Shown here piece by piece: positions 9,968-19,546 of a DNA stretch of 64,000 bases. A program made the translations under genes and the position numbers. Numbering within the stretch: the stretch's first letter is position 1; the number at the start of each line of letters is the position of its first letter. The notes under the pieces are model-generated. The model made no database searches. It was given only the letters and a program-made list of their open reading frames with translations, and was not told the DNA's origin. Source of the stretch: Chitinophagaceae bacterium (GTDB lineage: Bacteria > Bacteroidota > Bacteroidia > Chitinophagales > Chitinophagaceae); assembly GCA_016720825.1 (NCBI GenBank), contig JADKJV010000014.1:1-64000 (forward strand), read 5' to 3'.

Positions 9968-11418
9968 ATGTTTTGCAAAGTCCCTCTCTTTCGCCTGATA
10001 CCCGCAATAATTGGTTTATTCTTTTCCAGCCTGCACAGGCGCAGCAGGTTGAAAAATGGGATTTAATCCGCTGCGTGGATTACGCCATGAAGAATAATAT
10101 TTCCGTGCGCCAGTCTGACCTGCAAATCCGTTTTTCGAAACTGGATTTTGACCAGTCTAAACTGTCACTCTACCCGCAGGCTAATTTCAGCTCCAGCCTG
10201 GGTTACAGCGCCGGCCGCAACCAGGATCCGACTTCTTTCAGCCTGATCACCACCGGATATACATTTAATAACCTCACACTCCAGTCGAATCTCGAAATAT
10301 TCAACTGGTTCAGTAAGAAAAATACTATCGCCGCACGTGAACAGGATTTTAAATCTTCACAGGCCGGTGCAGAAAAAGCCAGGAACGATGTATCCCTGAA
10401 TGTGGCCATCGCTTACCTGCAGATTTTACTCGCCCGGGAGAATGTAAAACTGGCCGCCTCGCAGGTGGCAGAAAGCCGTTCCCAGCTTGACCGCACCCGC
10501 AAACAGGTGGATGCAGGCAAACTGCCCGAACTGAATGCAGCGAATCTCGAAGCATCACTTGCCAATGACAGCTCAAACCTGATAACAGCCCAGACCAATG
10601 CCTCCCAGGCTTTGCTCCAGTTAAAAGCTTTATTAAATATGGATGCAGGAACTGCATTTGATATTGTTGAACCGCCCATCGAAAAAATCCCGGTTGAAAA
10701 CCTGGCTGATTTACAACCAGAGGCCGTGTATGCACTTGCAGCCAACAGCATGCCCCAGCAAAAACAGGATGGGTTTAACCTGGCAGCGGCTAAAAAATCT
10801 GCGGAAGCTGCAAAGGGAGCCATGTATCCCACGATCAGTATTTTCGGAAGCCTGGGTTCTGCCTATAACAGCAAGGCGCAGGAAGTAACCGGGATAACTT
10901 CTGTGAATTCGCCAATCGGAACGGTTACAGTGAGCGGCACACCTTACCAGGTGTTTCCGGTTTCACCGTTCTCTGTTTATTCTTATGGCAAAATCGGATA
11001 CTTCAACCAGCTCAACCAGAATTTCAGGCAGTCCATCGGTTTAAGTGTGAGTGTGCCGATATTAAGTGGTGGTAATCTCCGCAGCAGCTGGCAGCGCGCC
11101 AAACTCAATGTGGCCCGGGTTGAATTAACCAAAGAACAAAACAGCTTCACGCTCAAACAGGATATATATAAAGCATACAACGATGCTACGGCTGCCGTGC
11201 AGAAATATTATGCCACACAAAAATCAGTGGCCGCATCACAGAAAGCTTTTGAATATGCCACTAAAAGGTATGACCTCGGGCTTTTATCCAGTTACGACCT
11301 GGTGACTTCCCGCAATTCCCTGCTCAATGCACAAACACAAATGATTTACGCCCGATATGACTACCTGTTCAAAATGAAACTGCTTGAGTTTTATAAAGGA
11401 CAGGGAATAAAATTGTAA
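9968..11418 (+). CDS. TolC family outer membrane efflux protein (frameshift in signal peptide)
   Basis: Outer-membrane channel of the TolC/OEP type: two similar halves of long helices (IRFSKLDFDQSKLSLYP near the start, AKLNVARVELTKEQNSF in the second half) and small barrel strands. The mature protein starts at AQA|QQVEKWDLIRCVDYA in one frame. The signal peptide MFCKVPLFRLIPAIIGLFFS starts at ATG 9968 in another frame, with a single-base break near 10015-10040. An apparent start at 9961 in the downstream frame gives no signal peptide and is not believed. It pairs with the adaptor at 11429 as an export system; no inner-membrane pump gene follows in the window. Confidence 0.88.
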
Positions 11419-11428
11419 ACAGGAAGAC

Positions 11429-12779
11429 ATGAAAAAAAGATCAAAGAAGTGGTATTATATAGCAGGAGCCGTACTGGTGGTTGCTTATATTGGTTATAAA
11501 GTGATGTATGCCGGTAAGAAGCCCGCAGAGAAAGTGTCCACAGAAAAAGCGGTGAAAAGAACCATCATCGAAACGGTGAATGCCAGTGGTAAAATATACC
11601 CGGAAATTGAAGTAAAGATCAGTCCCGATGTATCCGGCCAGATTACCGATTTATATGTACAGGAAGGCGACAGTGTGCACAAAGGACAAACCCTGGCACG
11701 TATTTACTCTGATATTTACGCCCTGCAGCGTGATGAAGCGGCTTCCCGTGTAAACCAGACTGTAGCCACTGTTGACAATGGCAAAGCCGCCATGGAAGCT
11801 TTACAGGCATCCCTCGACCAGGCCCGTCAGAATTACGACCGGAATAAATCGCTGTTCGACCAGAAAGTGATTTCCAAATCCGAACTGGAAGTATATGAAG
11901 TTAGTCTGCGGACTGCAGAGGCAAATCTCAAAGCAGCGCGTCAGAATATCCGCGGACTGGAAGCCAATGTGCATTCCACCCAAACCAGCCTGAGCCGTGC
12001 GTCAAAAGATTTAAGCCGGACTACCATCATTGCCCCGATGGATGGTGTGATCTCATCCCTGAAAATCAAAAAAGGGGAAAGCGTTGCCGGTAACAGTTTT
12101 AATGTAGGTACTGAAATGATGACCGTAGCTGATATGGCAGTACTGGAAGTACGCGTGGATGTAGGCGAAAATGATATCGTGAAAGTACAGGTGGGTGATT
12201 CCGCCGATGTGCAGGTGGATGCATACAACAACCGTAAGTTCAAAGGCATAGTTACAAAGATTGCCAGCAGCACTAAAAACAGCTCTGCCCTGACCAGCTC
12301 CAATGATGTGACCAATTATGAAGTAAGAATCAGGCTTGATAAATCATCTTATACAGATTTAACCAGCCAGACTTTCCCCTTCCGCCCCGGTATGAATGCC
12401 AGCGCCGACATCAAAACAAGAAGAGTGGATAATGTACTGGCCGTTCCCATCGGTGCTGTCAATGCCCGTGTAAAAGGCAGCGACGAAAGCATGGAGGAGA
12501 AAAAAGCTAAAGACAACAAATCAAAAGGCAACGACGAATCTGCTCCCACCGTTGTAACTGACGAAACAGAAGAAATCGTTTTTGTGCTCCAGGCAGACCA
12601 AAAAGTGAAAAAAAGTAGTGGTGCGCTCCGGCGTCCAGGACCTGAACTATATCGAAATCCTTTCCGGAATTAAAGAAGGTGATGAAGTAATCAGCGGGCC
12701 ATATACTGCCGTTAGTAAAACTTTGAAAGACGGAGCGACGGTTAAGGTGGTGCCGAGGGATAAGTTGTTTGAGAAATAG
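11429..12779 (+). CDS. HlyD/RND-type periplasmic adaptor subunit (one frameshift)
   Basis: Membrane fusion protein linking an inner-membrane pump to the TolC channel. It has an N-terminal membrane anchor (WYYIAGAVLVVAYIGYKV), a biotinyl-lipoyl-like half motif (ISPDVSGQITDLYVQEGDSV), a coiled-coil of about 110 residues, the second lipoyl half (TTIIAPMDGVISSLKIKKG) and a beta-barrel domain. The frame breaks in a run of seven A at 12609-12615. Reading on as VVVRSGVQDLNYIEILSGI...RDKLFEK to the TAG at 12777 restores the membrane-proximal domain. The total is about 450 residues, usual for MacA-like adaptors. A charged insert rich in Lys, Asp and Ser lies before the break. It is co-transcribed with the TolC gene 10 bp upstream. 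Confidence 0.88.
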
Positions 12780-12900
12780 CAGGAGGCAGGAGGCAGGAGG
12801 CAGGGAGAGCAGGGAGCCGGGGAGGCAGGACGCCAAAGGCCGCAGCAACAGCAATTAAAGGCAAAACGAGTAACAGGCAACTGGTAACAGGTAACAACTA
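12780..12900 (+). repeat. heptad repeat (CWGGNNN family)
   Basis: Directly after the adaptor stop codon comes CAGGAGG repeated in 7-bp steps, then a looser CAGGGAG stretch, an unrelated middle, and CAGGCAA-CTGGTAA-CAGGTAA before gpsA. The same heptads occur at 38760 (other strand) and 59105. There is no inverted partner at this site. No gene is supported in this interval. Confidence 0.8.
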
Positions 12901-12905
12901 AAAAC

Positions 12906-13940
12906 ATGGAGTTCGGAATCATCGGCGGCGGATCCTGGGCCACAGCCCTTGTCAAAATCTTAGCCGATAAAAAAAATAAAGTGCATTGGTGGATCAGGTC
13001 GGAAGACAATATCCGCAAGATCCGGGAGACGGGTTATAACCCATCCTATCTGAAAGATGCAAAGCTGGATACAAACTACATTGACCTCTCTACAGATTTG
13101 GCCGGTATTGTGAAAGCCGCTGATGTGCTGGTGGTGGCGGTGCCTTCTGCGTATGTGGAATCATCCCTTGCTGTTTTATCACCCGATGCGCTAGCTGGCA
13201 AAAAAGTGATTTCGGCTATTAAAGGACTGATCCCCGGGAAGAATATACTGCTGAATTTTTACCTGCAGCAGCAGTTTGGGATGAAGCTGGAAAATTATTT
13301 TGCGGTGCTGGGTCCCTGTCATGCTGAGGAAGTGGCTGCAGAGAAACTTTCTTACCTCACATTTTCCGGTGTTGATTACAGGGCCGCTTCTGAAATTGCG
13401 TCGCAGTTTTCCACGCCATATATAAATACCATTGTTAACCATGATATCCTCGGCGTGCAGTATGCCGCTGTGCTGAAAAATATTTATGCCCTTGGTGCCG
13501 GTATGGCGCAGGGTCTGGGCTATGGTGATAATTTCCTGAGTGTATATATTGCCAATGCCGCCGATGAAATGGCCTCCTTCCTCCGCCGGTCCGGTGCAGA
13601 ACATATTGAAGTGGGTGTGCATGATGAAGATCCATATACCCATGGCAAGAGTGTGAACTATGCCGCTTCGGTTTATTTGGGTGATTTGCTGGTAACCTGT
13701 TACTCCCGTTTCAGCCGCAACCGGAATTTTGGCCGGATGATCGGGGAGGGGAAAACCGTGGATGAAACCCGTCACGAGATGAATATGGTGGCCGAGGGTT
13801 ACCATGCTTCCAAATGTATTTACGCCCTGAACCAGACGGTTTTAGCGGGCATTCCCATTGCGGAAACGATCTATAAAATTCTATGGGAAGATGTTAAAGC
13901 CGTTGATGGTTTTAAACGCATTGAGCGTGTGCTGGTCTGA
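12906..13940 (+). CDS. gpsA: NAD(P)H-dependent glycerol-3-phosphate dehydrogenase
   Basis: Cytoplasmic enzyme reducing dihydroxyacetone phosphate to sn-glycerol 3-phosphate for phospholipid synthesis. It has an N-terminal Rossmann motif (FGIIGGGSWATALVKIL), the conserved VISAIKGLIPG and GPCHAEEVA segments, and the catalytic lysine region AAVLKNIYALGAGMAQGLGYG. At 344 residues it has the normal size, and the frame is intact. It makes the same metabolite that the glpK/glpD enzymes at 52-55 kb handle in catabolism. Confidence 0.95.
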   Translation: MEFGIIGGGSWATALVKILADKKNKVHWWIRSEDNIRKIRETGYNPSYLKDAKLDTNYIDLSTDLAGIVKAADVLVVAVPSAYVESSLAVLSPDALAGKKVISAIKGLIPGKNILLNFYLQQQFGMKLENYFAVLGPCHAEEVAAEKLSYLTFSGVDYRAASEIASQFSTPYINTIVNHDILGVQYAAVLKNIYALGAGMAQGLGYGDNFLSVYIANAADEMASFLRRSGAEHIEVGVHDEDPYTHGKSVNYAASVYLGDLLVTCYSRFSRNRNFGRMIGEGKTVDETRHEMNMVAEGYHASKCIYALNQTVLAGIPIAETIYKILWEDVKAVDGFKRIERVLV

Positions 13941-13956
13941 TCTGGAAACAGACCCT

Positions 13957-14067
13957 ATGCCTTTATTTTACCACGGTTTCGTTCCTGCTGCCATCCTGCT
14001 GATGGTGATCAGCCTGGGGGTTAGACAGCTCTGGGAATACTGGAAACAATATCATCAAAAACTTTAA
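13957..14067 (+). CDS. possible 36-residue single-pass membrane protein
   Basis: A short ORF starting 16 bp after gpsA: one hydrophobic segment (VPAAILLMVISLGV) followed by a charged aromatic tail (RQLWEYWKQYHQKL). The pattern is that of a small membrane protein, and it is followed 26 bp later by another small membrane gene on the same strand. I do not recognise a family. It could be chance. Confidence 0.4.
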   Translation: MPLFYHGFVPAAILLMVISLGVRQLWEYWKQYHQKL

Positions 14068-14093
14068 CTTCACGGGCTATAAAAGTTCCCCGT

Positions 14094-14294
14094 ATGATTA
14101 AGTTTTTCCAGGTTCTATTCTTCTCAGCCGGTGTTATATTAATCGTATTAAATGTGCTTGAGTATAACAAATACCGGGAAAGCCGCCAGGAAGGCGCCAC
14201 CAAACCCCATCCCATCAAGTGGTTCAACTTCATCCTTACATCCATCGTGGCTGTGGGTTGTGTATTGAATATACTTTTTGCGTGGATCGTTTGA
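14094..14294 (+). CDS. small two-helix membrane protein, unknown function
   Basis: A 66-residue protein with two hydrophobic helices (FFQVLFFSAGVILIVLNVL and ILTSIVAVGCVLNILFAWIV) joined by a basic loop (YNKYRESRQEGATKPHPIKW). It is in line with gpsA and the small ORF before it. No family is recognised. Its size and composition suggest a real small inner-membrane protein. Confidence 0.6.
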   Translation: MIKFFQVLFFSAGVILIVLNVLEYNKYRESRQEGATKPHPIKWFNFILTSIVAVGCVLNILFAWIV

Positions 14295-14331
14295 TTTTAA
14301 GTTAAATCATATATCAGGTTATATTTTCCCT

Positions 14332-14376
14332 GCTTCGCTCAGGTTGCTCGCTGCGCTTAGGTTCCTCGCTTCGCTC
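14332..14376. repeat. 18-bp tandem repeat, about 2.5 copies
   Basis: Units CTTCGCTCAGGTTGCTCG and CTGCGCTTAGGTTCCTCG plus half a third copy (CTTCGCTCG) lie between a small membrane gene and the end of hemW. A further GCTGCG-rich stretch follows at 14440-14475. No gene is seen in 14295-14481. Confidence 0.7.
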
Positions 14377-14481
14377 GAAATGAACTGTGTTTTAAAACAA
14401 ATTTTTTTAGCCGCAGTTTTTTACCAATTGTATTTCGCTGCGTTCGCTGCTCCGCTGCGGCCGCTGCGAGAAACCAGAACG

Positions 14482-15596
14482 CTATTCAAAAAACAAATCC
14501 GCCGCAATCCCATCTGCCAGCAGTTTCCCTTCCTTCGTGAGACGCAGCCTGTTCGCTTCCTGTATCATCAAACCCCGCTCAAGGTACTGACTGCTTTTTT
14601 GCAGCAGTGAAGATTTTGTCTGGTCATCCATACCGGACAAGTCAAGTCCTTCCGTGGTGCGGAGTTCAATCATGATTTTCTCATTCAGCTTTTGTATGGG
14701 TGTGAGCAGTTCTGTTTCTGCCGGCAAATGGCCTGTTGAAATTTCTTTCAGGTAACGCTGGTTGTTGGCCACATTCCATTGCCGGCTGCTGCCATTGTAA
14801 GAATGTGCAGATGGCCCGATGCCCAGGTATTTTTTTCCTTCCCAGTAAGATTTATTATGCCGGCTACGGAAACCGGGCTTCGCAAAATTGGAGATTTCAT
14901 AATGTTCATAGCCTGCTGCTTCGAGATAATCCATGCCCATCCTGAATTGCGCCGCCTGTACATCCGGATCAGTCGGTGCTTTCTTTTTCTCACGGATCAG
15001 TTTATCCAGCGGCGTTTTGCTTTCTACGGTTAATGCATAGCAGGACAAATGCGGAACACCCAGTGAAACGGCGGTTTCCATATTTTTTATCCAGCGTTCA
15101 TCACTTAAGCCCGGTGTGCCGTAAATCAGGTCAATGCTGATATTGGGAAATAAAGGCAGCGCCAGCTTCAGGCAGTTGATGGCCTGGTCAGCCTGGTGTG
15201 CGCGGTTCATCCAGGTCAGGTCTTCATCAAAAAAACTCTGGATGCCGATGCTAAGTCGATTGACCCCGGCTGATTGCCAGGCCTGCAGTTTTTGCAGATT
15301 GATATCATCAGGGTTAGCTTCCAGGGTGATTTCAGCAGGATTCGATTATTGTAAATTGATCCCGGATCGCCTGCAGTAATTCTTAAAGTTCTGATTCCTT
15401 CAGGAAGGGAAGGCGTGCCGCCGCCAAAATAAATCGTGTCCAGCGTTTCGCCCTGCAGGTAATCTTTCTGCATCATGATTTCAGCCTTCATGGCTTCCAG
15501 CACTTCTTTTTTATAATGCAGCGATGTGCTGAAATGGAAATTACAGTAATGACAGGCCTGTTTGCAAAAAGGGATATGAATATAAATACCAGCCAA
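14482..15596 (-). CDS. hemW: radical SAM coproporphyrinogen III oxidase-like / HemW (frameshifted)
   Basis: Radical SAM protein of the HemN/HemW family, cytoplasmic, with the cluster motif CKQACHYC (CX3CX2C) near residue 10, the GGGTPS motif, the TLEANPDDI strand, and a C-terminal HemN domain (NKSYWEGKKYLGIGPSAHS, DLSGMDDQ). CX2CNFH-type spacing and the length of about 372 residues favour HemW, a haem chaperone, over true coproporphyrinogen dehydrogenase. The start is TTG at 15596 (AGIYIHIPFC). The frame breaks at least twice between 15345 and 15415, where SLLKESEL...LLQAIRDQF and AEITLEANPDD lie in other frames. The cluster of lesions within 70 bp means either poor sequence or real decay. 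Confidence 0.82.
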
Positions 15597-15612
15597 GCTT
15601 GTTTGCGATTTA

Positions 15613-17445
15613 ATGAATATTTTTACCCGGCTTTATTATTTCCAAAGCCGTACTGCGGTGACAAAATTAAGACAGCAAATACCGGTTCTGCTTTTTTTAT
15701 TCCTGCCGGTGCTGGCCGCAGCCCAGGAAAAATACAGGCTCGTCATCCAGCCAGCTGAACGTGATAACACCAGCCTGCGTTCCATTTTCACACCCGATAC
15801 AGTTTTTAGTTCCCGGATCGACTGCGGTGAATACATCAGCAAACTCCCGTCCCTGCTGCAAACCAAAGGATATGTAACCGCTTCCCTGGATTCGGTGGTC
15901 TACAGCGAACACGAAGCCCGCATTGTGTTATACACCGGCAAAGTGTACCGCTGGGCCAGGCTTGATGCCAGCCGCACCGATCCTGAAATGCTGCAGGCCA
16001 TCGGCTGGCGGCCGCAGCTGTTTGAAGAAAAACCGCTTGATTTCATCGCCCTGCAGTCATGGCAGGAACGGATGCTCACCCAATATGAAAACACCGGCTA
16101 TCCATTTGCAAGGGTTTACCTCGACAGCATACAAATGGATGGTGATTCAGTCAGGGCTGTATTAAAAACAGACAGGGGTCCGCTGTATCATATTGACAGT
16201 CTCCGTGTATTCGGCACAGTGAAATTGTCAAACACCTTCCTTGAGCATTATCTGGATATTTCCCCCGGCAGTATTTATAATAAGAAGAAATTATCCGGCA
16301 TCAGTAAACGGATCCGCGAGCTGCCTTATGTGGAAGAAGAACAGCCCGCCAGTTTAACGCGGCTTGCCACCGGTTCTATCCTCAATCTTTATCTCAAACA
16401 AAAGAAGAGCAGCCAGGTCAATATCCTCGTGGGCTTCCTGCCGAATAATGACCAGCTGTCGAACAATAAATTATTACTCACCGGTGAAGCCAATATCAAT
16501 CTCAAAAACGCATTGGGCAGTGGTGAAACAATCGGATTAAACTGGCAGCAGCTGCAGGTGAAATCGCCACGCCTGCATATCGTTTTTGAGCAGCCTTATT
16601 TATTCAAATCACCGCTGGGTGTGAATTTCAATTTTGATATTTTCCGGAAGGACAGCACATTTCTCAACATCAATCTGCAGCTGGGCGCGCAATACACATT
16701 GGGGACAACACAGGTGGTGAAATTATTCCTGAACCGCTTCCAGACCATCGTGAATGGAATTAATACACCACTCATTCTGCAGACCAGGCGACTGCCGGAA
16801 GAAGGAGACCTGAGTTCACTGAACCTGGGCGTTGAATATGATTATAACAATACCGATTACCGGCTGAATCCCCGCAGCGGGAATGAATTCCGGATCACCA
16901 GCTCAGGCGGTACCAAAAAAATCAGGAAGAACAACGAACTGCTCGAACTGAAAGACCCTTCTGATCCGGGTTTTGACTTCGGGACTTTATATGATACCGT
17001 CAAACTCAAGACCTACCAGTTCCGGGTCAAAGCCGTTGCCGCGCATTATTTCCCGCTGGGCGCACATAAGTCCACCCTGAAAACAGCCATCAATACCGGA
17101 ATCTTTTCCAGCGGACGCATTTTCAGGAATGAATTATTCCAGATCGGCGGGTATAAACTCCTCCGCGGATTTGATGAGGAAAGTGAATACCTCTCGGCCT
17201 ATGCGATTGCTACCATGGAATACCGGCTGTTGCTGGACCGCAACTCCTATTTCTATGTACTGGCCGACGGGGGATGGGGACAGGATACCAAGAACAATTA
17301 TACCTATATCGGAACCGGGCTCGGACTGGCATTTGAAACCAAAGCCGGGATTTTCAATATCGCTCTCGGACTGGGAAAAAGAAATGATACCGAATTCAAC
17401 CTCCGTAAATCCAAACTCCATTTTGGTTTCGTCAGTTATTTTTAA
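15613..17445 (+). CDS. BamA/TamA-like outer membrane surface antigen
   Basis: A 610-residue Omp85-superfamily-like protein. It has a signal peptide (PVLLFLFLPVLAAA|QEKYR), POTRA-like repeats (about residues 115-260, with YENTGYPFARVYLDSI), and a C-terminal barrel of about 350 residues with the family motif GGYKLLRGFDEES and a phenylalanine end (FGFVSYF). It probably assembles or translocates proteins or lipids at the outer membrane; its client is unknown. GTG 15658 would put the signal peptide right at the start (VTKLRQQIPVLLFLFLP) and is an alternative to ATG 15613. It is divergent from hemW by 16 bp. Confidence 0.85.
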   Translation: MNIFTRLYYFQSRTAVTKLRQQIPVLLFLFLPVLAAAQEKYRLVIQPAERDNTSLRSIFTPDTVFSSRIDCGEYISKLPSLLQTKGYVTASLDSVVYSEHEARIVLYTGKVYRWARLDASRTDPEMLQAIGWRPQLFEEKPLDFIALQSWQERMLTQYENTGYPFARVYLDSIQMDGDSVRAVLKTDRGPLYHIDSLRVFGTVKLSNTFLEHYLDISPGSIYNKKKLSGISKRIRELPYVEEEQPASLTRLATGSILNLYLKQKKSSQVNILVGFLPNNDQLSNNKLLLTGEANINLKNALGSGETIGLNWQQLQVKSPRLHIVFEQPYLFKSPLGVNFNFDIFRKDSTFLNINLQLGAQYTLGTTQVVKLFLNRFQTIVNGINTPLILQTRRLPEEGDLSSLNLGVEYDYNNTDYRLNPRSGNEFRITSSGGTKKIRKNNELLELKDPSDPGFDFGTLYDTVKLKTYQFRVKAVAAHYFPLGAHKSTLKTAINTGIFSSGRIFRNELFQIGGYKLLRGFDEESEYLSAYAIATMEYRLLLDRNSYFYVLADGGWGQDTKNNYTYIGTGLGLAFETKAGIFNIALGLGKRNDTEFNLRKSKLHFGFVSYF

Positions 17446-17497
17446 TTAAATCTGCTGAATTAACGCAGCTGCATCACAAAGGCATGCTTTCATTCGA

Positions 17498-17505
17498 TAT
17501 TTTTG
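17498..17505 (+). promoter_or_regulatory. TAnnTTTG promoter element that decides the DUF4271 start
   Basis: TATTTTTG fits the Bacteroidota -7 element. It lies downstream of the first in-frame ATG (17484), so a transcript from it cannot include that ATG. The TTG at 17523 is the first suitable start after it. Confidence 0.55.
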
Positions 17506-17522
17506 CCTCCCAAATCAATTAC

Positions 17523-18503
17523 TTGAAACGTTTCATCCTGCTGGTTTTCCTTTTCACATGTTCCTGCTGCCTGCAAGCACAGGAACCGGCAGATACTGTG
17601 CGTCCTGTATTAGCTGATTCGTTACTGGTGGCTGATTCACTGCCCGTGGCCGACAGCTCAATGGTAGCCGATACAACGCGTTTCCGCTTACTGAACGATT
17701 CCCTGCTGCATACTTTCCGCCAGTCAGGGAAACCGGATCAGTTTGATGTTTTTTTTACAGCGCCGATTGACTGGCGGTTTTATACCATCAGACCCGCCGC
17801 TGCACTGGATAAAATTCAAAAACCATTTGCACCCCTCCGGGAAACGCAGGACAAGGATTTTCTTTTTTACGTACTCGTATTGCTGTTCCTGGTTTATGCG
17901 ATGATCAGGAATATGTTCCCTAAATACTTCAATGACCTGTTCCGTTTATTCTTCCGCACCACGCTGAAGCAAAGACAGATCAGGGAGCAGATGATGCAAA
18001 CACCCCTGCCTTCCTTGTTGTATAACGGGTTGTTTGTACTCAGCGGGGGATTATACCTGGCGTTTATCGCCCAGTATTTCAAACTGGATAAATACACTGA
18101 TTTCTGGCTGATTTATATCTACAGCTGTGCCGGGCTTTCGCTGGTTTACCTGGTGAAATTTGTGGGGCTTTTGTTTACCGGCTGGTTATTCCAGCAACAG
18201 GAGGGTGCCCGGTCCTATATTTTCATCGTTTTTATTGTAAATAAGATGATTGGCATCCTGCTCCTGCCTTTCCTCCTGGTACTGGCTTTTTCAGGGGGGA
18301 ATATTTATACGGTGGGACTGAATCTCTCCGCCTTCATGCTTGGAGGGTTATTGCTCTACCGCTTTATTTTGACCTATGGGGTTGTTCGTAATCAAGTCAG
18401 GGTCAACCCTTTTCATTTCTTTTTATACCTCTGCGCCTTTGAAATAGCACCCCTTTTCCTGATTTACAAGGGCTTGTTGCTGATATTCGAACAATCTGCT
18501 TAA
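17523..18503 (+). CDS. DUF4271 domain membrane protein
   Basis: About 326 residues from TTG 17523. A signal-like N terminus (LKRFILLVFLFTCSCCLQAQ), a degenerate Ala-Asp-Ser repeat (VADSLPVADSSMVADTTRF), then roughly seven membrane helices starting at FYVLVLLFLVYAMI. This is the DUF4271 family, which in Bacteroidota commonly sits before the uroporphyrinogen-III synthase gene, as here. Function is unknown. TTG 17523 is preferred to ATG 17484 because it begins the signal peptide and lies after the promoter element. Confidence 0.82.
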   Translation: MKRFILLVFLFTCSCCLQAQEPADTVRPVLADSLLVADSLPVADSSMVADTTRFRLLNDSLLHTFRQSGKPDQFDVFFTAPIDWRFYTIRPAAALDKIQKPFAPLRETQDKDFLFYVLVLLFLVYAMIRNMFPKYFNDLFRLFFRTTLKQRQIREQMMQTPLPSLLYNGLFVLSGGLYLAFIAQYFKLDKYTDFWLIYIYSCAGLSLVYLVKFVGLLFTGWLFQQQEGARSYIFIVFIVNKMIGILLLPFLLVLAFSGGNIYTVGLNLSAFMLGGLLLYRFILTYGVVRNQVRVNPFHFFLYLCAFEIAPLFLIYKGLLLIFEQSA

Positions 18504-18508
18504 CTTTG
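18501..18508 (+). promoter_or_regulatory. TAnnTTTG promoter element of hemD, overlapping the upstream stop codon
   Basis: TAACTTTG matches the -7 consensus. Its first three bases are the TAA stop of the DUF4271 gene. It lies 23 bp before the hemD ATG, giving hemD its own promoter inside an apparent operon. Confidence 0.55.
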
Positions 18509-18531
18509 CAGCCAACTTTAGCCAAGCGAAC

Positions 18532-19332
18532 ATGACGAAAAACGGGGTTACAAAGGCCAATGTTCAGGCCAAAGAAATACAGAAGATACTCATCACCCAG
18601 CCCAGACCGGAGAGCGATAAGTCACCTTATTTTGAGCTCGCCCGGAGATACAGCCTGAAGCTGGACTTTCATCCCTTTATCAGACTTGAAGCAATCCCTG
18701 CCCGGGATTTCAGAAAGCAAAAGATTGAAATTCAGAACTATACTGGTGTAATCTTCACCAGCCGGAATGCCATTGACCATTTCTTCCGGATGTGTGAAGA
18801 GCTCAAAGTCAGCGTATCACAGGATACCAAGTACTTCTGTATTACTGAGGCGGTAGCATTGTACTTACAGAAATTTATCCTTTACCGGAAGCGGAAAGTG
18901 TTTTACGGAGCTGACGGCACCAACAAGAGCATGTTTGATGCCATCAACAAGCATAAAGGGAATGAGAAATTCCTGTATGTCTGTTCCGAAAACCAGCAGG
19001 ATAATGAAATCGTAAACTGGCTGAAGACCAACAGCTGCGAATTCGTACTCGGTTTCATGTACAGAACCCAAAGCTCTGATGTGAAAGATATCCTGGTGCA
19101 GAACGAATACGATGTCATCTGCTTTTTCACCCCCAGCGGTGTAAAAAGCCTGTTCGACAATCTTCCCAAATTCAAACAGAACGGAACCGTCATCGGCGCC
19201 TTTGGCAGCAATACCTCCCGTGCCGTTGAAGAAGCCGGCCTGACCATTGAAATCAAAGCGCCCCAGCCCCAATCTCCCAGCATGGTATCCGCGCTGGAAA
19301 AATTCCTGGCTGTAGCGATGAAGAAAAAATAA
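18532..19332 (+). CDS. hemD: uroporphyrinogen-III synthase
   Basis: A 266-residue protein with the two-domain HemD pattern: ILITQPRPESDKSPYFELA at the start of domain 1, TGVIFTSRNAIDHFF, then DVICFFTPSGVKSLFDNLP and GTVIGAFGSNTSRAVEEAG near the end. It cyclises hydroxymethylbilane to uroporphyrinogen III in the tetrapyrrole pathway, in the cytoplasm. Sequence conservation of HemD is always low, so the call rests on the layout and on the DUF4271 neighbour. A strong terminator follows. Confidence 0.88.
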   Translation: MTKNGVTKANVQAKEIQKILITQPRPESDKSPYFELARRYSLKLDFHPFIRLEAIPARDFRKQKIEIQNYTGVIFTSRNAIDHFFRMCEELKVSVSQDTKYFCITEAVALYLQKFILYRKRKVFYGADGTNKSMFDAINKHKGNEKFLYVCSENQQDNEIVNWLKTNSCEFVLGFMYRTQSSDVKDILVQNEYDVICFFTPSGVKSLFDNLPKFKQNGTVIGAFGSNTSRAVEEAGLTIEIKAPQPQSPSMVSALEKFLAVAMKKK

Positions 19333-19355
19333 ACCTTATCGGTAATTATATTGTT

Positions 19356-19388
19356 GAAGTCCGCGGTAGCCTGCGGACTTTTTTTTTA
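19356..19388 (+). terminator. intrinsic terminator after hemD
   Basis: The stem AAGTCCGC / GCGGACTT with an 8-nt loop is followed by a run of T. It lies 24 bp after the hemD stop. Confidence 0.85.
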
Positions 19389-19504
19389 TTCGTAAATTCA
19401 ATATCAAAAGTCAAAATTCAAAAGTCAAAAAAGCACTCTGATAGTTAGCGGTATCCTATTACAAATCCCAAATTCCAAATCCCAAATTCCAAATCCCAAA
19501 CGTT
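19389..19504. repeat. heptad repeats (TCAAAAK and CCAAATY families) replacing a gene 5' end
   Basis: The first part has 7-bp units TCAAAAG/TCAAAAT (19397-19432). The second has CCAAATY units (about 19464-19500). They run directly into in-frame codons of the DUF255 protein and take the place where its first ~45 codons should be. Confidence 0.85.
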
Positions 19505-19546
19505 AAAGCCAAAACCTACTATGCGGCCTGTCACTGGTGCCACGTA

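Noticed and set aside
10349..10832. Long minus-strand ORFs opposite the TolC gene, and 13191-13805 opposite gpsA
   Set aside because: They are shadows of strongly supported genes on the plus strand and show no recognisable domain.
9961..11418. Start of the tolC-like gene at 9961
   Set aside because: That reading gives a non-signal N terminus; the real signal peptide starts at 9968 in another frame and joins after a one-base shift.
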